A stretch of 64,000 bases of DNA from Yoonia maritima. Its GTDB lineage: Bacteria; Pseudomonadota; Alphaproteobacteria; Rhodobacterales; Rhodobacteraceae. Every line of letters starts with the position of its first letter. Position 1 is the first letter of the stretch. The translations under genes were made by a program, and so were the position numbers. The notes under the pieces were generated by a model that had not been told where the DNA came from, searched no databases, and saw only the letters and a program-made list of their open reading frames with translations. Below are positions 56,358 to 64,000 of this stretch, piece by piece. The DNA lies in NCBI RefSeq assembly GCF_003003285.1, contig NZ_PVTP01000001.1, positions 372,001-436,000 of the forward strand. The letters run 5' to 3'.

Positions 56358-57632
56358 TTGCTAGAACATGATCGGCCCGTAACGCGGGCCTGGGTACTTC
56401 ACCCAGATCTAAAGACAGACCACAGCCGCCGTGCCGCAGGCCCCGCGCTTGAAGAAGGCGTGTCGCTTGCGGCCGCCTTGCCTGATTTGCAGGTTGTGGG
56501 TGCTGATATTGTACGTCTGCCAAAAATCCATCCGGGTAAGCTGTTTGGCAAAGGCAAAATCGCAGAGCTAAAGACAGTCTTCGAGACGAATAAGGTCGAG
56601 CTGGTTTTGATCGATGGCCCAGTGACACCAGTACAGCAGCGTAACCTTGAAAAGGAATGGGGTGTTAAGCTGCTTGACCGGACCGGGTTGATCCTCGAGA
56701 TTTTTAGCGACCGCGCGCGGACCTCTGAAGGTGTGCTTCAGGTCGAGATGGCAGCGCTGTCTTATCAGCGCACGCGTCTGGTGCGGGCGTGGACCCACCT
56801 TGAACGTCAGCGTGGTGGGCTTGGCTTTGTTGGTGGTCCGGGTGAAACTCAGATTGAGGCTGACCGCCGTGCGATTGACGAACAGCTGGGGCGCTTGCGC
56901 CGTCAGTTGGCAAAGGTCGTTAAGACACGCGAATTGCACCGTGCGTCTCGCGCTAAGGTGCCATTCCCGATTGTTGCCTTGGTTGGTTATACCAACGCTG
57001 GTAAATCAACGCTGTTCAACCGGCTGACAGGTGCCGAAGTGTTCGCTAAGGACATGCTATTCGCGACGCTTGATCCGACTATGCGTAAGATCGTTCTGCC
57101 TACGGGTGACGAAGTGATCATGTCCGATACTGTGGGCTTTATCAGTGACTTGCCGACCGAACTTGTTGCCGCGTTTCGTGCGACACTTGAAGAAGTGCTT
57201 GATGCCGATCTGATCGTGCACGTGCGTGACATCAGCCACGAACAGTCCGAAGAACAGTCACAAGATGTGATGACAATTTTGCAAAGCCTCGGCGTTGCCG
57301 AAGAAGCCCCATTGATTGAAGTGTGGAACAAGATCGACCAGCTATCGCCGGAAGATCACGACGCGATGGTCACGCAAGCGGCACGCACAGATGATCTGTT
57401 TGCAGTGTCAGCGATCACCGGCGAAGGGATGGACGCGCTATTGGCGGCGATCCCAGATAAGCTCAAAGATCCGCGCACCGAGGAAAGCATTCATCTTAGC
57501 TTTGCCGACGGACGGAAACGCGCGTGGTTGTTCGACGCCGGTATCGTGACGAACGAAGAGCAGACCGAAACAGGTTACGATCTTACCGTGTTCTGGACAG
57601 CGCTACAGCGCGAACGTTTCGTCCGACTTTAA
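56358..57632 (+). CDS. hflX: Ribosome-associated GTPase HflX
   Basis: 424 residues starting at TTG 56358, 2 nt after hfq; no in-frame ATG lies near. HflX N-domain glycine-rich loop (KIHPGKLFGKGKIAEL; GGLGFVGGPGETQIEADRR), G1 LVGYTNAGKSTLFN, G3 SDTVGFISDLP, G4 WNKID. It splits stalled ribosomes under heat stress. Stop overlaps by 4 nt with the convergent penicillin-acylase-family gene, so no terminator separates them. Confidence 0.93.
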   Translation: MLEHDRPVTRAWVLHPDLKTDHSRRAAGPALEEGVSLAAALPDLQVVGADIVRLPKIHPGKLFGKGKIAELKTVFETNKVELVLIDGPVTPVQQRNLEKEWGVKLLDRTGLILEIFSDRARTSEGVLQVEMAALSYQRTRLVRAWTHLERQRGGLGFVGGPGETQIEADRRAIDEQLGRLRRQLAKVVKTRELHRASRAKVPFPIVALVGYTNAGKSTLFNRLTGAEVFAKDMLFATLDPTMRKIVLPTGDEVIMSDTVGFISDLPTELVAAFRATLEEVLDADLIVHVRDISHEQSEEQSQDVMTILQSLGVAEEAPLIEVWNKIDQLSPEDHDAMVTQAARTDDLFAVSAITGEGMDALLAAIPDKLKDPRTEESIHLSFADGRKRAWLFDAGIVTNEEQTETGYDLTVFWTALQRERFVRL

Positions 57633-60091
57633 GGTTTGGGGGTCAGTACCGTGACCCCCACAGCCGCCGCCCGTGCCAACGCCGGGTCTAGCGACATCGG
57701 GATATACTCTCCGCGCCGCCATAGTTCACCTAGGTTGTCATAGTAGCGCGAAAGCGGGTGCCCGGATTGCCCGGTTGCCGTCACAAAGACTGAACTGTCA
57801 GGATCAGCAAAATCATAGACACCACGATAACCTGCGGCATGCACGTTCTGGAACGGGGCTGGCCCAACACCGGATGTTTTTCCGCGCTGCAATGTATTGT
57901 CGCCGCCGCTTGTTGATTGGCGGATATTGACGACCCAATTCAGAATTGGTGTTTGGCCCAAAACGGCATGATCATGTTTTGCGACATGCGCGTCGCCCCA
58001 ACGGACAGCTTCGATTGCCGTGCCGTGGTTTTCGGTAATCCAGATCAACGCGTCGTCCAGAGCTTGGCGGGCGATGTCTGTGCAGGTTTCGACTGGTGCC
58101 GATTGGATTACATCGCACCAAATGCCAGCGCCATCGACATTGCGGAAGACACGTTCAATAAACACAGGGTCAACATGCGTGAACTCAGCCGAGAGAGGCC
58201 CAAGTTCGTCACGGATTAGGCGCTGTTGCACCGCGCGTACCCAAGCCGCATAGATCAGGGGTTCGGGCAAGTGTTCGTTCATTTCGCCGTTCCACGCCGA
58301 TAGAAGATCAAGTGCGATCTGCCTGCGCCGTTCGGGTGTATCTTCGGGGGCCGCATCACCAGTGTACCAAAGATCAGCGCCCATCAGTGCTGAAAGCGTC
58401 CGCGCAGTGAAGCTGACGGTATCCAACTGCGCCTCAATAAAGCTGTCACGGGTGTGGACTTCGCGGGCTTGCATCAGTCGACGCCAGCGATTGATCCGCT
58501 GCGTGTCGCCCCAAAGGTACGACACATGGCGCGGGAAATCGCGATCAACCGTTTTGTTGTTGGTATTGCCGATGATCCCGCCTTCTGGGTTCAAGAAAAT
58601 CGGGTTATCGCTATAGGGGAAACGACCCTGCCACCGGTTTTCGGGCAGGTACCCAAATGATGGAAGGCGACCGCGGCTTTGATGGTTCGGATCACGTGCC
58701 GGAATTGCGCCAATGGTTTTCATCGCGATGCGGTTTCGATCCGCAAGCGTCAGGTTCAGCGCAGGTGCAATAAAGGTTTCGCCGGCGCGAATGGCCTCAT
58801 TCACTGTCCGGGCGCGCATGATACCCATGGCGGCAGAAATCGACGTATCACGATCTGATAGGGCGCTCCAAGCGATTGCGGTCACGTGATCGGGCGGCGT
58901 GATTGTCCCTAGGTTAAACTGGTTGCCAGACATGACCGGCCCATTTGCCGTCCAGCGTAGGCGCAATGTGACGGCTGGTGCGTCCTTAATGTTGACGATG
59001 CTGTCACGGGTGCGGAACGGCACCCAACCATCAGGCCCACGATATTGGTCGCGGTTGTCGGGGTTCACTTCTTCGATCATGATATCAAGATCGTCGACAT
59101 AAGCCGCCGTAATACCCCAACCCAGGCTATCCCCACGGCCCGACATGATCAGCGGTAGTCCCGGAATCGTAGCGCCAATCACGCCGCCGCTTTCAAGCTC
59201 TAGCCGGGCGAGATACCAGATCGTTGGCGCTGTCAGTCCCAGATGCGGGTCGTTAGCAAGTAGCGTTGATCCGGTTGCCGAACGGTCAGCATTTGCGGCC
59301 CACGCGTTTGATGCACCGGCAAGCTCTGGCGGGTGAAATGGCGACAATGGATCGGACGCCAACTGCGTATCAGGTGTGAACGACGGGACATCGGGCACAA
59401 GGCTCGCATATGCGGGAAGGGCGGCGATTCCACTTGTCGGATCGTCAGGCATGATGTCGCGCAGACGGTCATTGTCGATCAAAAGCGAAGTGCGCGCGCG
59501 TAATACTTCATTCGCTAGATTTGGCGAGAGTTGCAGCGCCATTAGTTTTAGAATTGCGATGGAATCCGCTGGCTGCCAAGGTGAAACGGGATGGCTAAAC
59601 AGCCACATCTCGGGCGCGCCACGACCACGCGCTCCTGCGTTCACTTCATTCAGCCAAGCATTCACACCCGCAGAATAAGCATTCAGGGCCGCAGTCGTTT
59701 CCTCATCCTGCGCCTTTTCTGAAGCGACAGAGAGGTTGTAGATGTCGTAGCGGCGCATCGCTTCGTCGATCTTTAGCGTACGTTCGCCGAATAGTTCAGA
59801 CAGTCGACCCTGTACCGTGCGGCGCAACATCGTCATCTGCCATAGCCGGTCTTGGGCATGGGCATAGCCAAGCGCAAAGAATACGTCCTGGTCGTTGGCA
59901 CCAAAGATATGGGGCACGTTGGCGTTATCGCGCACGATCTCAATCGTCGCGCTAATTCCAGCCACATCGGTCTGGGCATCGTAATCGGGCAGGGACCGCG
60001 ACGCAAAGTAGTAGGCCAGTGTAACGTTCGCAACGCAAAGAACAATCAATGCAGTTGCGAACCAGATAAGCCAACGGAAAATCAGCGCCAT
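57629..60091 (-). CDS. Penicillin acylase-family (Ntn-hydrolase) protein
   Basis: 820 residues. N-terminal membrane helix or uncleaved signal (FRWLIWFATALIVLCVANVT) suggests periplasmic location. The precursor should self-cleave before Ser261 in GASNAWAANADRS, giving the N-terminal nucleophile; DPHLGL, PTIWYLARLE and GNTNNKTVD are further family blocks. The family hydrolyses amides, including penicillins and acyl-homoserine lactones; natural substrate is not predictable. The downstream half of the gene pair overlaps hflX; upstream is livM by 57 nt. Confidence 0.9.
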   Translation of the reverse strand: MALIFRWLIWFATALIVLCVANVTLAYYFASRSLPDYDAQTDVAGISATIEIVRDNANVPHIFGANDQDVFFALGYAHAQDRLWQMTMLRRTVQGRLSELFGERTLKIDEAMRRYDIYNLSVASEKAQDEETTAALNAYSAGVNAWLNEVNAGARGRGAPEMWLFSHPVSPWQPADSIAILKLMALQLSPNLANEVLRARTSLLIDNDRLRDIMPDDPTSGIAALPAYASLVPDVPSFTPDTQLASDPLSPFHPPELAGASNAWAANADRSATGSTLLANDPHLGLTAPTIWYLARLELESGGVIGATIPGLPLIMSGRGDSLGWGITAAYVDDLDIMIEEVNPDNRDQYRGPDGWVPFRTRDSIVNIKDAPAVTLRLRWTANGPVMSGNQFNLGTITPPDHVTAIAWSALSDRDTSISAAMGIMRARTVNEAIRAGETFIAPALNLTLADRNRIAMKTIGAIPARDPNHQSRGRLPSFGYLPENRWQGRFPYSDNPIFLNPEGGIIGNTNNKTVDRDFPRHVSYLWGDTQRINRWRRLMQAREVHTRDSFIEAQLDTVSFTARTLSALMGADLWYTGDAAPEDTPERRRQIALDLLSAWNGEMNEHLPEPLIYAAWVRAVQQRLIRDELGPLSAEFTHVDPVFIERVFRNVDGAGIWCDVIQSAPVETCTDIARQALDDALIWITENHGTAIEAVRWGDAHVAKHDHAVLGQTPILNWVVNIRQSTSGGDNTLQRGKTSGVGPAPFQNVHAAGYRGVYDFADPDSSVFVTATGQSGHPLSRYYDNLGELWRRGEYIPMSLDPALARAAAVGVTVLTPKP

Positions 60092-60148
60092 AGGAACCTC
60101 GGGGTTTTTTGTTGGCCCCGTTGTACCAATGCTATCAGGAAGAACAAG

Positions 60149-61495
60149 CTAGCGTTCTGGGATCAGGCCTCTTGGGCTGAAACGCAGCACCAACAACAGG
60201 ACAAGCCCCATGGTCAGTAGGCGCATATGAGCTGCAGATTCGATCATCCGCTCCTTGAGTTCACTGCCGTCAGCCAAACCGCTGGACAGGATATTCATCA
60301 AACCAAGGCCCATTGGTTCGACCTGAACCCATAGCCACCAGATCAGAATACCACCAAGAACAGCGCCAAAGTTATTGCCGGAACCGCCAACGATCACCAT
60401 GACCCAGATCAGGAAGGTAAAGCGTAGCGGCTGATACGTGCCGGGCGTCAGCTGACCATCAAGCGTGGTCATCATCGCGCCGGCAATCCCGCAGATTGCT
60501 GAGCCAAGGATGAAAATCTGCAGATGGCGGGCGGTGACGTCTTTGCCCATAGCTTCGGCTGCGGTTTCATTGTCGCGGATTGCGCGCATCATACGGCCCC
60601 ATGGGCTGTTAAGTGCCTTTTGCGCCAACCAAAGCAATACCAGCAGCACAATCGCGAACAGAACTGTGTAGCACAGTTTAGTGTAGATCGTGGATGCAGT
60701 GACCGGGTCAAAGCCAAAGCTTGCCGCACGCGCGACAAAGCCCGGATCACTTTGTAGCGTGACCTCATAGGGAACAGGACGGGGCAGGCCGTTCACGTTT
60801 TTAACGCCACGTGCCAACCAGTCTTCGTTTTTCATGACGGCGATAATGATCTCTGCAATGCCAAGTGTCGCAATCGCCAAGTAATCAGACCGCAGGCCAA
60901 GCGCTGTTTTCCCAATGATCCAAGCAGCACCAGCTGCCAGCAGACCACCCATCGGCCATGCCAATAGGATGAAATAGTCGGGCAGGAGCATGTCATTGGC
61001 ATCGCGGTGCGGGCCAAAGATGTTCAAACCACCAAGATAACCTGTGGAAGCAGGATCAACCGCCTCAATCCCGGCGACGCCTGCATCAAAGACAGCACGG
61101 TAAATCACGAAACCAACGATAAGCGCTGCAATCGTACCCAATGTACGCGCACGACCTGTTAGTTTCTTGCGGAGGAACACAACGGCGACCACAGTCGCAA
61201 CCCCCAGCAGCAGCCCTGCGATAACTTGCAAGCCGCCAGCTGACCATGCCTCGCCCACTGGGGGCATGCCGATCAGAACGGTGGCCAACCCGCCAAGCGC
61301 GACAAAGCCCATGACGCCGATGTTAAACAGCCCGGCAAATCCCCATTGCAGGTTTACGCCAAGCGCCATGATCGCCGACACAAGCCCCATGTTCAGGATG
61401 AACAGGGCAGAGTTCCAGCCTTGCACAAATCCGGTGCCAACGAGTAGCAGGCCAACGAATGCGAAAAGCAGTGTGTTTTTCAATGCAGGGTTCAT
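60149..61495 (-). CDS. livM: Branched-chain amino acid-type ABC permease LivM
   Basis: 448 residues, about ten membrane helices with the LivM signature YLAIATLGIAEIIIAVMKNE and TYQPLRFTFLIWVMVIVGGS, then NNFGAVLGGILIWW. ATGA overlap with livH. Longer than many LivM, with an inserted loop near residues 120-170 (AVFDAGVAGIEAVDPASTGY). It pairs with LivH to form the membrane channel. Confidence 0.92.
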   Translation of the reverse strand: MNPALKNTLLFAFVGLLLVGTGFVQGWNSALFILNMGLVSAIMALGVNLQWGFAGLFNIGVMGFVALGGLATVLIGMPPVGEAWSAGGLQVIAGLLLGVATVVAVVFLRKKLTGRARTLGTIAALIVGFVIYRAVFDAGVAGIEAVDPASTGYLGGLNIFGPHRDANDMLLPDYFILLAWPMGGLLAAGAAWIIGKTALGLRSDYLAIATLGIAEIIIAVMKNEDWLARGVKNVNGLPRPVPYEVTLQSDPGFVARAASFGFDPVTASTIYTKLCYTVLFAIVLLVLLWLAQKALNSPWGRMMRAIRDNETAAEAMGKDVTARHLQIFILGSAICGIAGAMMTTLDGQLTPGTYQPLRFTFLIWVMVIVGGSGNNFGAVLGGILIWWLWVQVEPMGLGLMNILSSGLADGSELKERMIESAAHMRLLTMGLVLLLVLRFSPRGLIPER

Positions 61496-62502
61496 ACGGA
61501 TTGCCCCTTGAACAGGCCGGTCGGTTTAAACAGCAGCACGATAATCAAGATCGCAAAGCTGACGGCGAATTTATAATCGGTAGACATCAACTGGACGAGG
61601 CCATCAGGCTCAAGGCTATCTGGCATCATATATACCAGCACCTTTTTCCATGCGTAGGTGATCGTAACTTCGCTGAATGCGATGACGAAACCACCTGCGA
61701 TGGCGCCCAATGGGTTGCCAAGGCCACCAACGATGGCAGCAGCAAAGATAGGAAGCAGTAGCTGGAAGTATGTGAAGGCTTTGAAAGACTTATCCAAGCC
61801 ATAAAGAACACCTGCTGTGGTCGCGAGTGCGGCAACAATCATCCACGTAACCTTAACCACCCAATCAGGGTTAATCCCGGAAAGAAGTGCCAAATCTTCG
61901 TTGTCAGAAAACGCACGCATCGATTTGCCAGTGCGGGTTTTGTTGAGGAACCAAAACAGCAGTGACACAGCGATGATCGCGACGACAACGGTGATTGCCT
62001 GCGTCGTCTTGATGGCAAGACCTTCACGCAGGCCAGTCATTTCTTTGAAGTCGCGTGCGGTGATCAAGAACCGTTCACCATCGGCAAAGCGAATGTCACG
62101 CACGCCGATAATAAAGCGCACAATGCCGTTCATCACAAACATCACGCCCATAGACACGATGACAAGAATGACAGGCTTGGCCTTTTGGTCACGGTAGAAT
62201 TTGTAGACCAGCCAATCGGTGAACAGGACTAAAAGGATCGTTGCACCAATGCCAAATGGCAAGGCGAGAAGGGCGGTCGGCAGTGGGCCAAAGGTAATCC
62301 CAAGCGCAAGTAGCGCATTGGTCCCGATGATCGTCATCGCCGTGCCAAAGGCCATGGTATCGCCATGGGCAAAGTTCGAGAATCGCAAGATGCCATAGAT
62401 CAGCGTGACACCAAGCGCACCGATAGCGAGCTGCGCACCATAGGCTAGGCCCGGTACGATGACAAAGTTAGCGAGGGCCACAAGGGCGTTTAAGAAGTCC
62501 AT
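61492..62502 (-). CDS. livH: Branched-chain amino acid-type ABC permease LivH
   Basis: 336 residues, about eight membrane helices; LivH blocks include GALGVTLIYGILRFSNFAHG near the N-terminus and GLGNPLGAIAGGFVIAFSEV late. It shares a one-base overlap (TAATG) with the preceding lipoprotein gene and ATGA with livM. Confidence 0.92.
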   Translation of the reverse strand: MDFLNALVALANFVIVPGLAYGAQLAIGALGVTLIYGILRFSNFAHGDTMAFGTAMTIIGTNALLALGITFGPLPTALLALPFGIGATILLVLFTDWLVYKFYRDQKAKPVILVIVSMGVMFVMNGIVRFIIGVRDIRFADGERFLITARDFKEMTGLREGLAIKTTQAITVVVAIIAVSLLFWFLNKTRTGKSMRAFSDNEDLALLSGINPDWVVKVTWMIVAALATTAGVLYGLDKSFKAFTYFQLLLPIFAAAIVGGLGNPLGAIAGGFVIAFSEVTITYAWKKVLVYMMPDSLEPDGLVQLMSTDYKFAVSFAILIIVLLFKPTGLFKGQSV

Positions 62503-62957
62503 TAGTGTCCAGGTCCTCTGGTGCAGGTTCCGCTATATTCACGATAACCAGTTACGACTGGTTCGTTTGCAGTGTATTCGACGATCATCTCTTCGAAACG
62601 GGCTAAACCACTTTCATATACTGAAAGAGTATCACCGCGCCCGATATGTGACTGCCCATCATGATGGTATATTTCAGCGCCATCGACCGATGACCTAGAA
62701 TAGCATTTCATGGCGTCGCCGATAAAAGAGCTTTCGCAGTACATTTCCGGACCACTGGAATTTTCATTGCGAAGAAGAAGCGTCATGGCTTTAACGTCAT
62801 TCTGTAAATCACAGCTATAGACCATAATATCACTGTGTTTTTCGTTTGTTAGAGACGCCGATCTGGCTGCACCGTTACTGTAAACTGCATTCGGTCGCTC
62901 CGAGATACATCCGGGCAGCATGAGAGCCACGGCACCTAATGTGGATAACTGCTTCAT
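62502..62957 (-). CDS. Putative lipoprotein within the liv operon
   Basis: 151 residues with a lipoprotein signal (MKQLSTLGAVALMLPGC; LPGC box) and no recognised domain. The mature part is Ser/Glu-rich with several Cys (VYSCDLQNDVK; MYCESSFIGDAMKCYS; YSGTCTRGPGH) that could form disulfides. It overlaps both livF (ATGA) and livH (TAATG), so it is a fixed member of the transport operon. Its AT-richer codons differ from the neighbours. Role unknown: possibly a periplasmic or outer-membrane partner of the transporter. Confidence 0.7.
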   Translation of the reverse strand: MKQLSTLGAVALMLPGCISERPNAVYSNGAARSASLTNEKHSDIMVYSCDLQNDVKAMTLLLRNENSSGPEMYCESSFIGDAMKCYSRSSVDGAEIYHHDGQSHIGRGDTLSVYESGLARFEEMIVEYTANEPVVTGYREYSGTCTRGPGH

Positions 62958-63667
62958 CCGCCCAGAAAACTCCGCCGTACGTCTTCGTCGGCAAGCAGTT
63001 CCTTACCGGTACCAGTATGCGCATTGCGGCCCTGCACTAAAACATAGGCTTTATCTGCAATTTCAAGTGCTTGGCGTGCGTTCTGTTCGACCATTAGGAT
63101 TGGAATGCCTGTCCGGGCAACCTCAATGATCCGGTCGAAAAGCTCGTCCATCACGATGGGCGACACGCCTGCGGTGGGTTCGTCCAACATTAGCACTTTG
63201 GGTTGTGTCATGAGTGCGCGACCGACGGCGACTTGTTGGCGTTGACCACCTGACAATTCGCCTGCAGCTTGGTTGCGTTTTTCCTTTAGGATCGGAAACA
63301 GGTCGTAAACCTGCGTCATCGTATCCTTGAAATCGTCGCGACGGATAAAGGCACCCATTTCTAGGTTTTCTTCAACCGTCATCGACGTGAAAATATTGTG
63401 GGTTTGGGGCACGAAGCCCATCCCCTTAACGACGCGTTCCTGCGGCGACAGTTTGGTAATGTCTTCACCATCCAGACGCACAGAGCCTGAATTCACGTTC
63501 AACATGCCAAAAATGGCTTTCATCGCGGTAGATTTGCCAGCCCCATTGGGACCAACAATCACTGCGATCTCGCCTTTTTCGGCGGCAATCGTACAGCCAT
63601 GCAAGATATCAGGACCTTTGCCATAACCACCGGTCATGGCGTCGCCGATCAGAAACGGTTCGCTCAC
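62954..63667 (-). CDS. livF: Branched-chain amino acid-type ABC ATPase LivF
   Basis: 237 residues from GTG 63667: Walker A GPNGAGKSTAMKA, signature LSGGQRQQVAVGRAL, Walker B VLMLDEPTAGVSP, complete nucleotide-binding domain. The GTG overlaps the preceding small gene's stop (GTGA). It acts with LivG to power LivHM. Confidence 0.93.
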   Translation of the reverse strand: MSEPFLIGDAMTGGYGKGPDILHGCTIAAEKGEIAVIVGPNGAGKSTAMKAIFGMLNVNSGSVRLDGEDITKLSPQERVVKGMGFVPQTHNIFTSMTVEENLEMGAFIRRDDFKDTMTQVYDLFPILKEKRNQAAGELSGGQRQQVAVGRALMTQPKVLMLDEPTAGVSPIVMDELFDRIIEVARTGIPILMVEQNARQALEIADKAYVLVQGRNAHTGTGKELLADEDVRRSFLGG

Positions 63668-63822
63668 TTGTTAATGTACTCCGACAAGAAGGGCAGATAG
63701 GTGGTTAGCGCGTTGCGCATCAGCGCCTGCTCGGATCCATCCGCGTGATAGAGGTAGATGTAGTACAATGTGCCGGCTGCGCCCAATACGGCACCAAGCA
63801 ACACGGTTAGTAAGAATTTCAT
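63664..63822 (-). CDS. Small single-span membrane protein between livG and livF
   Basis: 52 residues: MKFLLTVLLGAVLGAAGTLY then YIYLYHADGSEQALMRNALT and a short tail. One N-terminal hydrophobic helix. Overlaps livG by ATGA and livF by GTGA, so it belongs to the operon. No family recognised; too short to assign. A ribosome site is not obvious, consistent with coupled translation. Confidence 0.6.
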   Translation of the reverse strand: MKFLLTVLLGAVLGAAGTLYYIYLYHADGSEQALMRNALTTYLPFLSEYINK

Positions 63823-64000
63823 GTCATAACCTTATCTTTGTTTTTTAAGCCGGTGCCGAGGTAAGCCTCGATCACCTGTTCGTTGGCTTTGATTTCGGCC
63901 AATGTCCCTTCGGCCAAAACGTGGCCCTCGGCCATACAAATAACTGGGTCACAAAGGCGGCCAATAAAATCCATGTCGTGTTCAATCACGACGAATGTGT
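63819..64000 (-). CDS. livG: Branched-chain amino acid-type ABC ATPase LivG, C-terminal part (runs off the window)
   Basis: The last 59 codons of an ABC ATPase: VIEHDMDFIGRLCDPVICMA (switch His in the H-loop), then EGTLAEIKANEQVIEAYLG, typical of LivG. Walker A and B lie beyond base 64000. The stop overlaps the next gene's start. Confidence 0.85.
   Translation of the reverse strand, partial: TFVVIEHDMDFIGRLCDPVICMAEGHVLAEGTLAEIKANEQVIEAYLGTGLKNKDKVMT

Overview
The window comes from an alphaproteobacterium, most likely a marine Rhodobacteraceae (Roseobacter-group) chromosome. The strongest evidence is the block dusB-ntrB-ntrC-ntrY-ntrX-trkA-trkH-hfq-hflX, a fused ispDF, the ispDF-pgpA-pncC run, small family-specific proteins (DUF6477 and DUF6456 types), and a sigma54-independent type of NtrC without the GAFTGA loop. 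No rRNA, tRNA or CRISPR array was seen.

Region 1 (1-28.3 kb) is a stress and bioenergetics island. It holds the start of a PHA synthase and a complete N-ATPase operon (atpDCQRBEFAG, a laterally mobile Na+-translocating F-type ATPase). It also holds a cupin, a truncated haemoglobin, CbpA/CbpM chaperones, a HlyD-DevC-DevA exporter, a CDF metal transporter and small envelope proteins. An EEP nuclease/phosphatase with a phospholipase D-type enzyme, a universal stress protein-MDR reductase-DJ-1 operon and a second Usp follow. The last part has a voltage-sensor K+ channel with a zinc ribbon, an NhaA antiporter fused to a catalytically dead DsbA domain, and a diacetyl/acetoin reductase. Ten intergenic spots here carry the same 14-bp element, YTAAY-N4-ATCAR, which has the geometry of a Crp/Fnr box. 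Most lie 51-87 nt before start codons. This suggests one regulon. The only Crp/Fnr-type gene in the region (21.3-21.7 kb) is an N-terminally deleted, frameshifted remnant.

Region 2 (28.3-35.0 kb) looks like an integrated element at the 3' end of guaA. It contains a P4-type tyrosine integrase with clustered TATACCGTCA repeats between it and guaA, and a UvrD-like helicase that starts on the integrase stop codon. An AbiEi/AbiEii toxin-antitoxin pair and a DUF932 protein that appears truncated at the far edge complete it.

Region 3 (35.0-57.6 kb) is core genome: guaA, a non-pyrrolysine MttB-like methyltransferase, lipA, hpt, a COQ10-type protein, an ammonium transporter, ispDF-pgpA-pncC, and the nitrogen two-component/Trk/Hfq/HflX run.

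Region 4 (57.6-64 kb, minus strand) holds a penicillin-acylase-family enzyme and a branched-chain amino-acid-type ABC transporter operon (livG-orf52-livF-lipoprotein-livH-livM). Two small unrecognised proteins are built into this operon by stop/start overlaps. Start codons were chosen from Shine-Dalgarno spacing, overlap with the upstream gene and family length, and are stated where ambiguous.
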